Origin: Triticum aestivum
Lineage: Eukaryota; Streptophyta; Magnoliopsida; Poales; Poaceae
Length of the DNA: 64,000 bases
Assembly (NCBI RefSeq): GCF_018294505.1
Contig: NC_057801.1
Location: 851,168,835 to 851,232,834, forward strand
Direction of reading: 5' to 3'
Shown here: positions 45,874 through 58,500 of the stretch, in pieces
Layout of the letters: every line of letters starts with the position of its first letter
Numbering within the stretch: position 1 is the stretch's first letter
Notes under the pieces: model-generated
Databases searched by the model: none
Told to the model about the DNA's origin: nothing
The model's input: only the letters and a program-made list of their open reading frames with translations
Made by a program: the position numbers and the translations under genes

Positions 45874-46937
45874 TAAGCAAGCGACCCTTATCTCTAATTA
45901 ACTCTAAGACTAATGGGCCCATTAGGCCCATTACGTACTCTAACACCACACCCCACCTGGACATGCAGCTTGTCCTCGACCTGCAGCCTAACCAACTTAT
46001 AACCATGACTCGACGCAACACAAACCTAACACCTAAAAACAAGCCTTTTACATCTCGGTTTGTTTTATTATTCTCAAGCTGAAATGGACTGGGACGCTTT
46101 ATTTTGGACCCTTTAACAAAAGGTGGACACCATCCGCACGTCGGACGTGCACGTGTACAGCCACCTGGATCCCATGGACACCACCTGGACAAAAGGAGTG
46201 CATGTGTACGACCACCTGGAAGTGGTCGCAAGAGTGACTAGCAGAGGCGCCCTCGCGGCGGCTGGTGGCAGAATGCAGTGGTGCTACGCGGTGCGCTGCT
46301 GTCGGTGACACCATGCCTTCTCCCTGCCGGATGGCTGTTGGTTTGCACCCCACAGGGAAGAGTGGAGGGCTTGGGATGGAGAATGATGAGGAGGGGTGCG
46401 CCCCCTCAACCGCCGATGTTGCAGACTTTGAGGTCGCTGCCCGCAGGGAAAACAGCATGCCCGCCGCCTGTGGGGGAAACCGCATGCCCAAGATCCCCGA
46501 CGCAGCGGATGAGATCGAGGTCCTTTGCGCAGCGAAGGGCAACTTGGAGGAGCGGCAACTGCAGACCACGCATCTCCCGCACACGCCGACGCGCTAGGAG
46601 GCCACGCACAGCAGCCTGCAGCCTCACCGTCGCCGACACGTGGCGGGTAGCGATCCAAGACGGAAGCGGTGACAACGACGGCGGGGACTCGACTTATTGA
46701 AGCGGGACTCCCGCCGGTTAATTATGTTCTATATGATGGGATGGAGCAAGCTAAGAAATTAGAATTTAGCCAAAAGAAACACGTCGATTAAGAGAACAAG
46801 ATTCACAACATATTAACGTACATCAATGAAAAACCAAAAACCAAATTTCTCTGGAGATCAACATAACAGAGTATCAAATTACATCACACATGAAATTCCC
46901 TTTTGAAGGATATCCTATTTGACGTTCCTCCTGCCAA
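45874..46937. repeat. Flank of copy B, duplicate of 5539-6604
   Basis: See the entry for copy A. In this copy the minus-strand frame reads VRLQAAVRGLLARRRVREM, a better IQ-like motif, within a frame of about 124 codons. There is no supported gene structure. Confidence 0.8.
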
Positions 46938-47449
46938 AGTTGTTGCTTTGCTCATCTAGATCACAGAGGTTGAATAGAAATAAATCCCAAGTTACTATTT
47001 CTATTGGTATCTATAAAATCTACTTGCAAGCAATTAACTAAGCACTCCATAAGCATAAATAAAAAAATAGTATATAGTTCAATAACTGTAGAAAGTATAT
47101 AGTATCATCACATATACAGAGCACATCTTAATTTCGAAAGACAATAAAAAGTATCACAACTAACAACTGAAAAGCATATAGAAACACGTCTAGAAAACAG
47201 ACAAGCAGGATAGTGTTTGCTTTCATCAACACCTCAATACTAAATATTGGCTAAAACCTGCTATTACAGTAAAATATTAGAAAGAGTACCTTGATAAACT
47301 AAAGATAGTTCGATCGTACACATTAAATCTGCGCATGGAATTTCTTTTTAAACGGAACACTATATTTAGAACAGTAGAAGGTCACTGTCACTCTTGCATA
47401 CAGAAATTGTAGTATATATTCAAACTGACCATACTGAAGGGTGGCAAGG
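46938..47449. other. AT-rich stretch without a gene
   Basis: No coding or repeat feature was supported. It may be intronic or intergenic DNA of the scraps that follow. Confidence 0.5.
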
Positions 47450-47560
47450 TTATTCACTGGCTCCATTAGACACATCGATTGTGTCAATTGCTGCAAGAGC
47501 ATCCTGATGAGCACTACCCGGTTCCATAAACTCCTCCCATAAAATAAGTATTTTGTTGTA
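47450..47560 (-). pseudogene. Possible last exon of an unrecognised gene
   Basis: On the minus strand the frame ILWEEFMEPGSAHQDALAA continues to IDTIDVSNGASE and a TAA at 47450-47452. The balanced, acidic composition looks like a real protein C-terminus, but no partner exon was found nearby. The gene is not recognised. Confidence 0.35.
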
Positions 47561-48166
47561 TGTCCCAGCTTAAGGCATTAGCCCGTCATTAGTTACCTAA
47601 AGTACAATTACTTTGTAAGGATGCAACAAATATGCGTGAAGATTCCTCAAAAAGAAGTGCACTATTTTTTTACTCATGACAATATAACCAGAATAATAAG
47701 ATCAGCATAAAAACTCAACCTGATGAGTGACGTACACCACTGATTTTTAGCCAAAGCCTCAAGACAGCATCTGTACAAAAGTTAAGAAATCTTAAACAGT
47801 GACTTGTCAAATTCCCATGAACAGAACACTAAAGATAGTATCATTATATGGGATCATGTATGAGCATAGAGTGCGCTTCAAGGATCATCAAGCAAATAAA
47901 TATTAGCAGTCCGACACATAGTTAGTGCTATCTGATTCCAATCATAGAAATCATGCATATATATAGACCAAGCAGATGAGGGACTTGTTGGGGTTGCAAA
48001 GAAGTCTAACAAGTTGCAGATTCCTGTTGTCGTTGGAATCGCCATCGTGCACCACCTGCAACTGCCGTCACCGACCCGCTGAGGACGCGGTCTGCTGCAC
48101 GGCCAGACGAACTGCCTCCTATTGAGCGATGAAAAGGAGGAAGAGGCGGAGCGCAAGTAGGAGTTG

Positions 48167-48745
48167 AGAGTTTTCTTCAATTGCAGGATATAGCTTCACC
48201 AGATTTTCGACAAGAAAATCATGCAACTCCACGGCAAATTCAACCCCAGTAGGTCCACCACCGATAATCACAAAGTGAAGGATCTTCCTTTTCTCCTCTT
48301 CAGGAAGTGACGCCTTTTCAAAGCAGTCTATCACGCTCTTCTGAATCTGTTGGGCATCCTCCACTACCTGACATAAACAATGTGAGGCTGTAAGCACAAG
48401 ATATGACTAATACTGCACGGTACAAATACCATATATCTCAAGAGTTTTGCAGGAAATTAAACTGTAACTTACATCTCAGGATTGAAACATGAGAAATAGC
48501 AGAACAGTAAAGAGACACACAATGCCAATCAGGATTTTACCTTTAGAAAGTGGCAATGCTCCATCACACCAGGAGTGTTGAATGTATTCACAGTAACTCC
48601 AAGAGCAAGAACCAAGTAACCATAATCAACCATGAAATCACCATTCCCGTGCAAATTAGCCCCAACAACAGAGCGGCAGTGGATCATTGGATCGATCTTG
48701 AAGCACTCTGGTAAATATTCACATGTTTGATTGGAGTATAACCTG
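48167..48745 (-). pseudogene. Two exons of an NDB-type alternative NAD(P)H dehydrogenase, fragment
   Basis: The parent enzyme is a type II NAD(P)H:ubiquinone oxidoreductase on the outer face of the inner mitochondrial membrane. Exon 1 (48745-48541) reads YLPECFKIDPMIHCRSVVG then YGYLVLALGVTVNTFNTPGV and ends with a good donor. Exon 2 (48367 to about 48167) reads VVEDAQQIQKSVIDCFEKAS, then the nucleotide-binding motif FVIIGGGPTGVEFAVELHDF and LVKLYPAIEE, after which similarity stops. The intron is phase 0 and correctly placed. The N-terminal FAD-binding part, the rest of the enzyme and the EF-hand/C-terminus are missing, so this is a gene fragment, either captured by a transposon or left by a deletion. 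Confidence 0.8.
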
Positions 48746-48804
48746 GAAACAAAATCAATCTCGAAAGATTACAGAGAGGGAGGAGGCCGCATGAAGAGAT
48801 AGGT

Positions 48805-48811
<7 letters not shown>

Positions 48812-48845
<34 letters not shown>

Positions 48846-49420
48846 GGTGAAGCTCACCTCGGTGTGTTGGCATTGGATGTCGTCGCCGTCGGGTTGGTGC
48901 TCAGCTGGCCAGGGCGATGATGCGGCGAAGAGGAGGATGCGCAGTCCGAGTTGGGAAGGCCTCCACCCCAGCCTGTGGACCCGATGCTACCCTGCTCCCC
49001 CAGCACGGCGACCTGTTGGGCGGCGAGGAAGAGGTAGCAGCGGCCCGAGCTGGCTCGGGAACCTCCTGTTGAGCCTGCGAGGAGAGGGTTGCGCGGCACA
49101 GGAGCTGCATGGTGTCGTCGCACACCCACTGAGGCCGCCGTCTGCAGCACCACCGCGCGAGCCGTCGGTCAACGCTGCACCTCCCTCTCCTCTTTCCTCT
49201 CTCTTTCTCCTTCCTCTCCTTCCTTCTCTCTCCCTCATTTTCTCTTTCTCCCGCAGGGACCGATCCATGGCGCTGGATCGGTTCTAGCGTTGCCCTTCCC
49301 TTGCAGGTCGCTGCCGCACCCGCACGCCTCGGCTCCGGTGGGATCCGGGATGACGAGGGGGCATGGGATGCGTGAGGGGATGCGGTGCGGTGGTTTTTTT
49401 CCCTCGCGTGGTACCATGCG
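48812..49420. other. GA microsatellite and GC-rich leader-like DNA
   Basis: (GA)n lies at about 48812-48841. The following 600 bases are GC-rich with a CT-rich tract (49180-49250). The open frames on both strands have biased composition and no motif. It resembles a 5' gene region, possibly the lost first exon and promoter belonging to the NDB scrap, but it shows no alignable coding. Confidence 0.4.
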
Positions 49421-49789
49421 CTCGAGGCATTGGTTGTGCCTAGCACTTCTTGAGACTTTATATGTTAGATTCTACTGCTATATCCTAGCGATAATGCGGG
49501 CTAACGTGGTGCCTCGAAAATACCAAGTAATTTGGTCATGTAATAGATAGATAGATTTCAGTACATGAGTATGTCCGATTAGCAAAAGTTGTACTTTTAC
49601 TTTGCAGGGATATATTTTTATTTCACATGGTTTATATTAAACAACCTTAAAGAAAGTAAAATAATGTTAACGAGTTTAATAATAGTCTCCGAGAGCAACT
49701 AGTTGATGAGCCCTCCTTCAGGAGCCCCACAACGATCAGCGCCACTTGGCGCGCTCTCAGCCTCCCGCCATGTGTCAAGCTCTGGGCGC

Positions 49790-50215
49790 TCCCTCTGGAT
49801 TTTTTTTCCCACACGTGTCGATAAACCTTTTCCAGATTTGATGAAGTTTTTTTTCAATTTCGATGAACATTTTTCAAATTCGATGAACAGTTTTTCATAT
49901 TTTTGTAATTTTTTCCAAAATCAATGAACTTTTTCCAAATCTCAAACTTTTTTAAAAAACGGTGAACTTTTTTTAGAAGCGATGAACCTTTTTTGAATTT
50001 TGATGAACTTTTTTCAAATCTGTGAACTTTTTTCTCAAGATTTGTGAACTATTTTCCAAATGGATGAACCTTTTTCAAAATTGATAGACGATTTTTCTCA
50101 AAATCGTGAACTTTCTTTTTCAAAATGAACTTTTTTTTTCAAAACAAATGAAATTTTCTGTAATTCATGAACTTTTTCCAAAATGATTTCAAAAAGATTA
50201 AATCAAAGCGCTACA
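49790..50215. repeat. Degenerate GATGAACTTTTTTCAAAT tandem array
   Basis: About 15 imperfect copies of a 20-30 base unit (GATGAACTTTTTTCAAATC, with variants). Such arrays are common in Triticeae intergenic DNA. No gene. Confidence 0.75.
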
Positions 50216-50229
50216 GTAAACGTTGACAT

Positions 50230-50800
50230 TTCTTTGACTGCCCGTTGGCGAGAGTTTTGTGGCACACGGTGCATATTGCCTTTAACATTACTCCTTCGAA
50301 TTTGGTCAGTACATTATTTGGAACGTGGCTTGTTGGGATAGAGTCCGAAACAGCTAGACACATTCACGTAGGAGTATGTGCTTTGTTGTGGGCAATTTGG
50401 AACCACAGAAATGATTTGGCTTTTAATAGAGCAACAAATATTCATTTTTTCCAGGTTTTATTTCGAGCTACTGCGCAGATCCGTATATGGTCGTTACTCA
50501 TTCCGACGGAGGCCAGGGAGCGTTTGGTTACTGGATCTATCCGGTGGGAGATGGTAGCGCGGGATATCTTCGACCGGTTTGGATGGCGGTCATGTAATAG
50601 TTTATCTATCTTTGTTATGTCAGCCGGTTGTGGCTTTTGGGCCTTTTGCTTTTGGCGTTGTGGCTCTTGGTGAGCTTGCCGTTATTTTGTTTTCAGACTA
50701 TAAGACCTTGTTGAACCTTTTTATTTATCTATAAATGTGGTCGTATGCATCGTTCTGATGCAGAGGCCGGGGAGTCCCTCCTTTTCGAAAAGAAAAAAAA
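50230..50800 (+). mobile_element. 5'-truncated LINE with RT C-terminal (zf-RVT-like) remnant
   Basis: The frame from about 50245 to 50673 (VLWHTVHIAFNITPSNLV, VCALLWAIWNHRNDLAFNR, RWEMVARDIFDRFGW) is typical of the end of plant LINE reverse-transcriptase proteins. It ends in a 3' tail with CGAAAAGAAAAAAAA. A 14-bp target duplication GTAAAC[G/A]TTGACAT flanks it (50216-50229 and 50801-50814, one mismatch). The bulk of the LINE is missing, as is usual for target-primed integration. Confidence 0.85.
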
Positions 50801-50814
50801 GTAAACATTGACAT

Positions 50815-51666
50815 GTGTAATAAATAGCGCGGCTATAAATGTACTTAAAAAGTTCGCCCAGTAGTTGGCCAGTAGCGCATCCTAGGTCAGGTGGTTAGTC
50901 ATAGACATTCGCTCTTATTACGGCGCGAGTTTGATTATTGATGAGGACCATTTTTTGCTTTTTCGTCCAGCGAACGTCTCTATTAATTCTTCTTCTGTGA
51001 CCATTGTCTGTATATTTCCCTCCCCCCAGACAATTGACATGCGATGCTATTTTTGCTATGGAAACAAGCATTCAAAAATGAGGCTGCACGAGGAGAAATA
51101 TAGCAGGAGGATATTCAGATTAGAATCGAAATTGCAATACAATCATTTGAGCGAAAAAAATGTCAATTGGCACCATAAAAAATACTACAATAGTATGCAT
51201 ACACCGTTTTTATCCTCACTTGTTTGCTATAGAACCGAAATTAAACACTCCCCACAAAGAAAAAAAAATGTCACCAAACACGGCAACGTTCTATATTTAG
51301 TCAGGTCGATTAGACACAAACACGCGTCTGTCGGCTAAAACTGGACTCTTGGCTTGGTGACGATTAGACACACACGTGCGTCTGTCCAAGGATCTGCCTT
51401 GCAGTGAAATCGATTCGGTCTGAATCTTAGCCTTTAATTTCTCCTCCATTTGTTCCCCTTAGACGATCTACATATAGAAAAAGAAGGAGGAAAGCACTGG
51501 TTAATTTATTTTTGTAAACAAACAGTGTACACATTCAGTTATATATCATCAACACGTCGCCCTGCAGACGTGCTTTATCAAATTCTCACAAGAGCGCATG
51601 AAAAGAATACGAGCACAAACAACCTGGAAATCCACCTTATAAAAAATAATAATCAAGGAATAGCAG
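50815..51666. other. Spacer downstream (3') of the NLR gene
   Basis: No gene was supported. It contains an inverted GATTAGACACA...CGTCTGTC motif twice (about 51308-51332 and 51362-51388), which looks like decayed repeat DNA. It includes the 3' untranslated region of the NLR gene. Confidence 0.5.
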
Positions 51667-54600
51667 TTACCATATCGATTTTTCTTCGCAGAGGTTGTAG
51701 TTAAAGCTGCCTCTCTTCTTAGGCTGCTTTATGTCCTCCATCTTTGGACAATTCTCAATAGTCAGCACCCTCAGTCCTCGGATTGCGCTTGCTCCACCGA
51801 TTGACACAAGGTCTGGACATCTCGTAATACATAGTTGCTTCAGTGATTTGCGAATACTGCTCCATACCTTTGCTGGAATGACTGTTATACCCGGACATTC
51901 GTCCAGCCTCAGTGAGACAAGGGATGTGAGGTTGTCTAGGCAGCTGGGAACACATGCAGACATATCCCCACTGTCACGTAAGTCGAGGCACTCGAGGGAA
52001 GATGGGAACACCAATCCGCTTGGCCATCTGATGCTGGGGCATCGACTGATCTCCAACTGACGCAGAGAAGATAAACTCCCAATTTCAACAGGGAGCGACA
52101 CTAACCTATAGCAACCAACAAATTCTATCTTCTGAATGACAGGTAGATAATCTTCTGATAGGAGGTTATCAATTGCTGACAGCTCATTACATAAGACAAT
52201 ACGTAGGTAAATAAGGGATGAGAGTCGTCCACTAATGCTGCTGCCAGTTCCCCCACAAACCAAATGGTTGGGGAAGGTCGGTTCGAAGTGCCCAATACTT
52301 CTAAGAGATCTACAAGCTATAATGTCCAACCTCTGCAGAGCTGGAAGATTCCAGTTCTGTAGTTGGATGGAAGTGAGGCCATCACATGATAACTTCAAAT
52401 TGGCGCGAGAGCAACACTTTATATTGTCGCAGAGATTCCCAATACTGAAGCTATTTCCTCTGACTGAGGCACTAGTGTGACGACCCAGCTCGAGCCTCTT
52501 GAGAGACGGGGCGACCAAACATTGGGAGTTAATGTTTGGACACTTATCAACCACCAATTCCTCGAGGCAACTGAAACCCACAAAACTTCCAGCCGATGCC
52601 AAGCTTTCGCAATTATCTATTGTTATCTTCTTGATGGCTGGAATATAAGCTGGCTGTATGAATTGTTCGAGGCTAGATAATTTTGGGCAGTGAGATATAG
52701 TGAGCTCTGTCAGGGACGAGAAAATACCAGTGGCGTCTTTGTTGCTGTCAACTGTCTGCTGTGAGACCCTTGATAATGATGTGCCCTCTGGCAAGAACAT
52801 GCTCTCTAGCCCATCACATCCATAAAGTGTAAGTGATGTCAAGCTTGGCAAGTTTTGTGGCCCAAACCAGCTTGGAAGAGACGCACCTCCGTAGCTCTGG
52901 AGGTGCAGAGACTTGAGACTAGTAGGAGGTTCTAAAATTTGAAGCATTTCTGTTTGTGTTTCTGTATCATCATTGTCTTTCTCACCAGGGTACCAACCCC
53001 AGCTCAGCTCCAGGCTGTTGAGACGTTGCTTATTCTTCAATTCCACCTCTGCTGCCTGATTCTTGCTCATCTTGCCAAGATTACGTAACCGCAAACCTTT
53101 AACATCTGACACATTCTTTATCAATCCAAGTCCTAGTCCTTCCCAATGGGCCAAAGTAATCTCTAGGACACAACCTGGAGAATAGTCAAATCCGTGCGAT
53201 TTAAATCTCGTTAAACTGATCAGATTACTGAAGTCGCCACACAAGGTTTCAAGCTTGCATTTCTTGGCATATACAGTCTGCAGACTATAGAGGTAACAGA
53301 ATGTCGAAGGAAGGCTGTTGAAAGGACAAGCTCTGGAGATTTCAAGGTACCGAAGATGCTTCAAGCTGCCAATACTATCTGGTAACTCACTTGTAGAGCC
53401 ACAAGACATCACACGCAAATGATGAAGGCTGCTGCACCAATGGTCAATTACAGAAGATATACCTTTACTTCCGAAAAGTTGATCGAAAAGTAGGGTACGC
53501 AGCTTTGTGTGCTTGCACAGGCTCAACAAGTCGGCTTTGTCAAGGCCTTTCCTAGAGAGAATTGACAGATGACGAACATCCGGAGGAAGTTTTCCAAAGT
53601 CATCCTTTTCTCTTATGATGAAGCAGTCATTCCTTGAAACTAGTTTTGCCATGTCATGCAGCAAATGAGGGATTATGTATGCCTCACTAGGTGCTTTTTC
53701 AAAGAAGGACTCGTTCACAAGTTCTTCAAAGTACTGACAACCAATATCTGTAGCTGGAGTGTCACCTTCAGGTTCCACATATCCTTCGGCCACCCAAATT
53801 TCAGCTAAGAAACGCTTTTTAAATCTGTAATCCTTGGGGTAAACAGCACATAATGCGAAACATCTCTTCAAATGGAGTGGTAAATGCATGTAGCTCAGCT
53901 GAAGAGAAGGCAAAATGTCAGTCTTCTTTTGTGGCCACTCCCACAGTTCACTCTCCAATACACAATTCCAGTGTGATGCACGGAGGTCCATTCTTAACAG
54001 GAATCCAACAGTTTGGGCAGCTAAAGGACAACCCTTCAACTTAGGAAGTATGTTCATACCAATGTGTTCTAAACTGGGATCATTGTTAGAACTCTCGGGC
54101 CCAAATATGCATTGTTCAAAGAAATTCCAAAAGGCATCCTCCTCCTCCAAACCATGCAATGTAAAGGGCTTCATTGTGCAGACCCTATGAGCAACCATTG
54201 GAGATCTAGTAGTGACCAACATCAAACTTTTCTGTCCAATATTTTTTAAAGGTGCACAAAATATATTCCAATATTTATTGGGTTCCTTGAAAGCATCACC
54301 CCACAGGTCATCCAGGATAATCAAGACCTTTTGGTCCCTCACGTGTTCAGAAAGAGCATGCTGAAGAATATTCAAGTCATCTGATGTTGGCATTTCTCCC
54401 GAGCAGGATTCCAAGGCCTGCTTAGTCAACCTCATAACATCAAAGTCATCCGACACGCAGATCCAAATTATTAGGTCGAAGTGAGACCTTATATCTGGAT
54501 GATTGCAAACATGTTGGGCCAAACAGGTCTTACCAATACCCCCACTTCCAACTATTGGCAAAACATAAAGACCTTGTATTTTTGATTCATCATTATCATT

Positions 54601-55292
54601 GTTTTTCGACTGGGCACCGCTAATATTTCTCGGTTTGCTAAGCATCCCCATAACCTGCTTCATCTCCTTGTCGCGGCCAAATATTTTTGTCTCGTTTAGC
54701 AAACAGGTGGTCTCTAGCCTGACTGATTTGTCAAACCGTTGTCTAACTTCATGCAAGCCCATCTTCTCTAGCTGATTCGAAAGATTGTCAAGCTTATCTT
54801 GGATACATTGCACTTTCTCGTTGTAGCTGCCTTTAATGACATCATTTAAAAAATCATTGAAAGGATGTTGGTTTGCATTGTCTTCCACTGTCACCTTCAG
54901 CTCGTACCAATTGAATTCATCAACAAGGTCTTCGGCATCATGCACTGCATCCTTCAAATTTTGAAGGAGCTCAACCACATAATCTTCGTGGCTACTCCAC
55001 TCTGCTCGATCAAGGAGGGTGTACATTGTGGGCAGAGTGTCCATAAGACCTTTTAGGCGTTCCTCCAACTCCAATACTTCACCCTGAAATTCTTGCTCCC
55101 TTGTACCAATCAATCCAGAATATTGAGAGGAACTAGCAGACTTGGCCCACTGAAATAGTTTGACGAACTCACAGATGCCACTCGTTGTCATCTGGGGTTC
55201 GACAACCATGTCTTCAATATAATCGGAGTGTATCTCTGCCTTATTTTCAATATAGCCAGTTTCTGTCTTCACTTTCGACATCTTGTCAGCAC
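51667..55292 (-). CDS. NLR exon d: CC-NB-ARC-LRR, last exon of the predicted double NLR gene
   Basis: This is an intracellular immune-receptor type protein. The exon is open from a CAG splice acceptor (55293-55295) to TAA at 51667-51669. Counting from the first Met (55281) it codes 1204 residues: an N-terminal segment like the acidic linker of exon c (VKTETGYIENKAEIHSDYIED), a coiled-coil domain with an EDVID-like DAEDLVDEF (115-123), P-loop GSGGIGKT (245-252), FDLIIWICVSDDFD, kinase-2 LIILDDLW (320-327), RNBS-B LMLVTTRS, GCPLAA (417-422), CFALCAVYPKDY and LHD in place of MHD (541-543). Irregular LRRs follow to about 1180. All ATP-binding motifs look functional. It may be used alone from the internal Met, but the upstream exons join in phase (see 59714-62394). 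Confidence 0.92.
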
Positions 55293-55527
55293 CTGCAATG
55301 TCAATTCAGCGAGCCATCACCATAATATTCCTCAAAAAAGAACTAATAATATAAGCCCATAAATATGCACAAATCCCTAGCCAACTCATGGGGGGACTCA
55401 ACACTGTAAAAAAGCCTTTGGACTAATGAATACGAGCAACTGTAAAAAAGCCTTTGGAGTAATGAATACGAGCAAAAATATTTAGAGCTTTCAACTCATA
55501 TAATATAAGCCCATAACTATACAATTG
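55293..55527 (-). other. Intron sequence next to exon d
   Basis: This is the 3' end of the last NLR intron. It holds a local duplication of TGTAAAAAAGCCTTTGGA (about 55405-55422 and 55441-55458) and ends at the left border of the LTR element. Confidence 0.6.
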
Positions 55528-58500
55528 TGTTAGAAGTATAATTGGGTTTAAGTTAGAGATAAGGAGTTAGAAATATAATATGTTTAAACCACGTGTAACT
55601 TGTCTTGTACTCCAAGCCTCTACCTCTCATGTATTTATATATATACCCCATACAAGGGTCAGATCAATACAACAATAATATTAGTCATCCTATAATTTCC
55701 ACATGGTACTAGAGCGGTTAGTCTCACGACGCCGATGCTAGGTTTTGCCACCACTTCCGCAGCGCACCGTCCTGGGGGAGATTAATCTCCTCTCCCCGGG
55801 GGCGCAACACCTGATCAATCAAATATTTGATCGGATATCAAGATTAGATTCAATTTTCAGTTCCACAAATTCAAAATCCCATTAGATTACTTTTTCCATT
55901 GGCCAGCACTAAACTCCATGATCAGATCTACTCCGGTGAGAAAATTCGTGCAAAAACCAGCATGGCGGGGCAGTCTCCGTGCGTACATCCGGTGTGACGT
56001 GCATCGATCCAAGCTCCTCACCACACGTGCATCAAACCCTCTCGACGTCAAGCTTCAGCAGATCAGGCAGCACGCGGCGGACGCGCCCCAATCCACGGGC
56101 GGCCGGCGATTTGAGCGCGAGGGACAGGCCTACGCGGGGCCCGGGCGGTGGAGCAGCCAGCTTTGATCAGGGCGACACACGGTAGGCTCCACAAGCGAGA
56201 CTCCAGCCCAGGTACAAGTCAGTTTCAATGACCCGAGGGCATAGAGTAAATTGCACGAAACCATTATTTTAAAGGCTAGGTTTACGAAAAACGCTACAAT
56301 ACAACTTTTTTTTGCAAAAAACACCATGTCTTCAATAATGTTTTTGCAAAAAACACTGATCGGCGGATCGGTCTCAATTAAGTGAGTTTATGACATATGA
56401 GGCCCGCCAGTCAGGTTGACGTGGCACCAATTCCTAACAGCGTTAGATGAAATCGTTTCCTAGATGTGAGGCCCGCTTGCCAGCCTAACAAGCCTCTCTT
56501 TGGCATTCCATCGAACACTTTGCCTGCAGTCCACAGGCCGGCGGACAAAGGCTGCCGTCGCGAGCCTCAGCCGGGCGACAAAGATCCCGATTCCCGACGC
56601 TGCCAAGAGCTCGCGTGCGCGATCTGGGAGATGCCGACATGGTCGGGCGCCCCGACTCCTGCACGCGAAGCTCGGGACGACCGCGACCAGCTGCAGGTCG
56701 CACATATAACGGCGGCCGGAATCTCGTCGTTGGTTGGCGGCGCCGCCCATGGAGGCCTGGTTCGACGTAGTCTCTCAGACATGCGTCCGCACACACTTCG
56801 CGAGGCACCATCTGGCATGCGGGGCTCGCCCGCGCCGAGGCAGGTGCACCTCCCGACGAATATGGCTGCAACTCAGCTCCGTCTCAGTACGGTTCGCGCG
56901 GTGCCTCCGTACGATTCAGCGCATGCACGGCAAACAGGAGATCCAGCGGCCCGATGCGTGCATGCAGTTGTGGGCTACATCAAGCCTGGGATCGAGCAGC
57001 CGGAGACACATGCAGGCTGTAGCTACATCAAGCCTGGGATCGTTGATCTCGTCGTCAACACATCGCTGCAACGTCATCGCCGAGGTCCTTTCCAACGTGG
57101 TCTTCATTTTTTGGAACGGAGGCTCCAGAGGAGCCCGACTTTGAATTAACAAAGCCATCAACCGGCCAGGAGTACAAAAGCAGACCACGAACAAATCAAC
57201 GGCTAAAGGATACATGGGAGAAAGAAGGACAGCTAACTAAGCTACACCTACAACCGGCGAACAGAAAATACATTGAAGAACAGCCAATTAAGGATAAGCC
57301 CTCTATGCAAAGGCCCCGAAAACGACTATGCAGAAGCCACGAGGATCTGCAGCCGCCAAAATAGGTCGGGCACATGGCTGAAAACCCGAAACTGGAGGTG
57401 ACACAACACATGCCTTCTCTAACACCGAAGGGGATCCCTTCCCCTCGCCTAGGCTCGAAGGCGCCGCACCGTCGAAGTGTAGAGACGCTCACCCGAGAGC
57501 AAGAGCATAGGTTGGTCTCAAGGTCGGGCCAGCAATGGGGCCAACCACATCATGCCGGAGCACACACACACAAGCTGCTACGCAGGCGCCGAAGGATACC
57601 GATGGAAGAGGGAAAGCTGCCGGGAGAGTCGCTGAAAGGAAGAAACTGTCGAGCCACATGGCGAAGATTAGGAACGAGGAACTCACGAACTAGCCGAATC
57701 GGCACCTGCGGCGTTGCTGCTGCCGTGAAGGGGAACCCGATCCCCTTCCGCCCAAAATCGAGGGCGCCGACCCGCCGGGACATTGCAAACGCCACCGCAG
57801 AGCACTTGTAGCTGGATCTGAAACCTGCACAGAAGGAACGCCACGGACTCCACAGACGCCAGGCACCCACCTTCAGCTGCTACATGCCCCCAAAGCACCA
57901 AACTTCCCCAGGCGGCGCCTCCAAGGAGGACACGACGCACCAGGCGCCGCCGCCGCCCATCCCAGGCCGGGATTTGAGCTTTCGCCCGGGAGGCATGGCC
58001 GGGTTGTGGAGGAGAGCCCACGGCTGCAGCTCCAATGAGCAAAACGACACAACAGGGCGCCGTCACCGCCGTGTTGGAAATACCAACAAGGGTTTCCCCC
58101 GGGCTCGTCCAGCCCCACCTGCTCGGGGATCACCCTGCCGGCACCAGGTCCGACGACCAGAGGCCCGGAATCAGGCGAATCCAGCGAGGAGAGCAGAGAG
58201 GGGGAAAACCTAACCTTCAGATCTGGAGCAGAGGAGGAGGAACCTCGCCGCGCCGCGACCACAACCCGCCGGGCCCTCGCTGCCCGCGCAGCCAAGGGGG
58301 CCGGCCATCTCCTCCCGCGCGCGTCAAAGCCGATGGACGGCGCCGCCTCGCCGACCGGGCCGCCGCCCAGGCTTCCGAGGTCCAACGCCACAGCGGGCGA
58401 AGCGACGAAGCCCCGCCGCCACCGTCATCGGCAGTCGCCCAGGCGATGCCCGACGACGCCCTCGGGTGACGACAGGGGGGAGGGGAGGGGGACGGCGCCT

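Noticed and set aside
48844..49446. Overlapping ORFs of 150-180 codons on both strands
   Set aside because: GC-rich compositional frames with no domain and no splice structure.
50880..50945. Possible SINE or tRNA-like promoter (AGGTCAGGTGGTTAG ... GCGAGTTTGATT)
   Set aside because: Loose resemblance to A and B boxes, but spacing and flanking target repeats could not be shown.
51731..54190. Plus-strand ORFs opposite the NLR exon
   Set aside because: Shadows of the NLR coding sequence in other frames.
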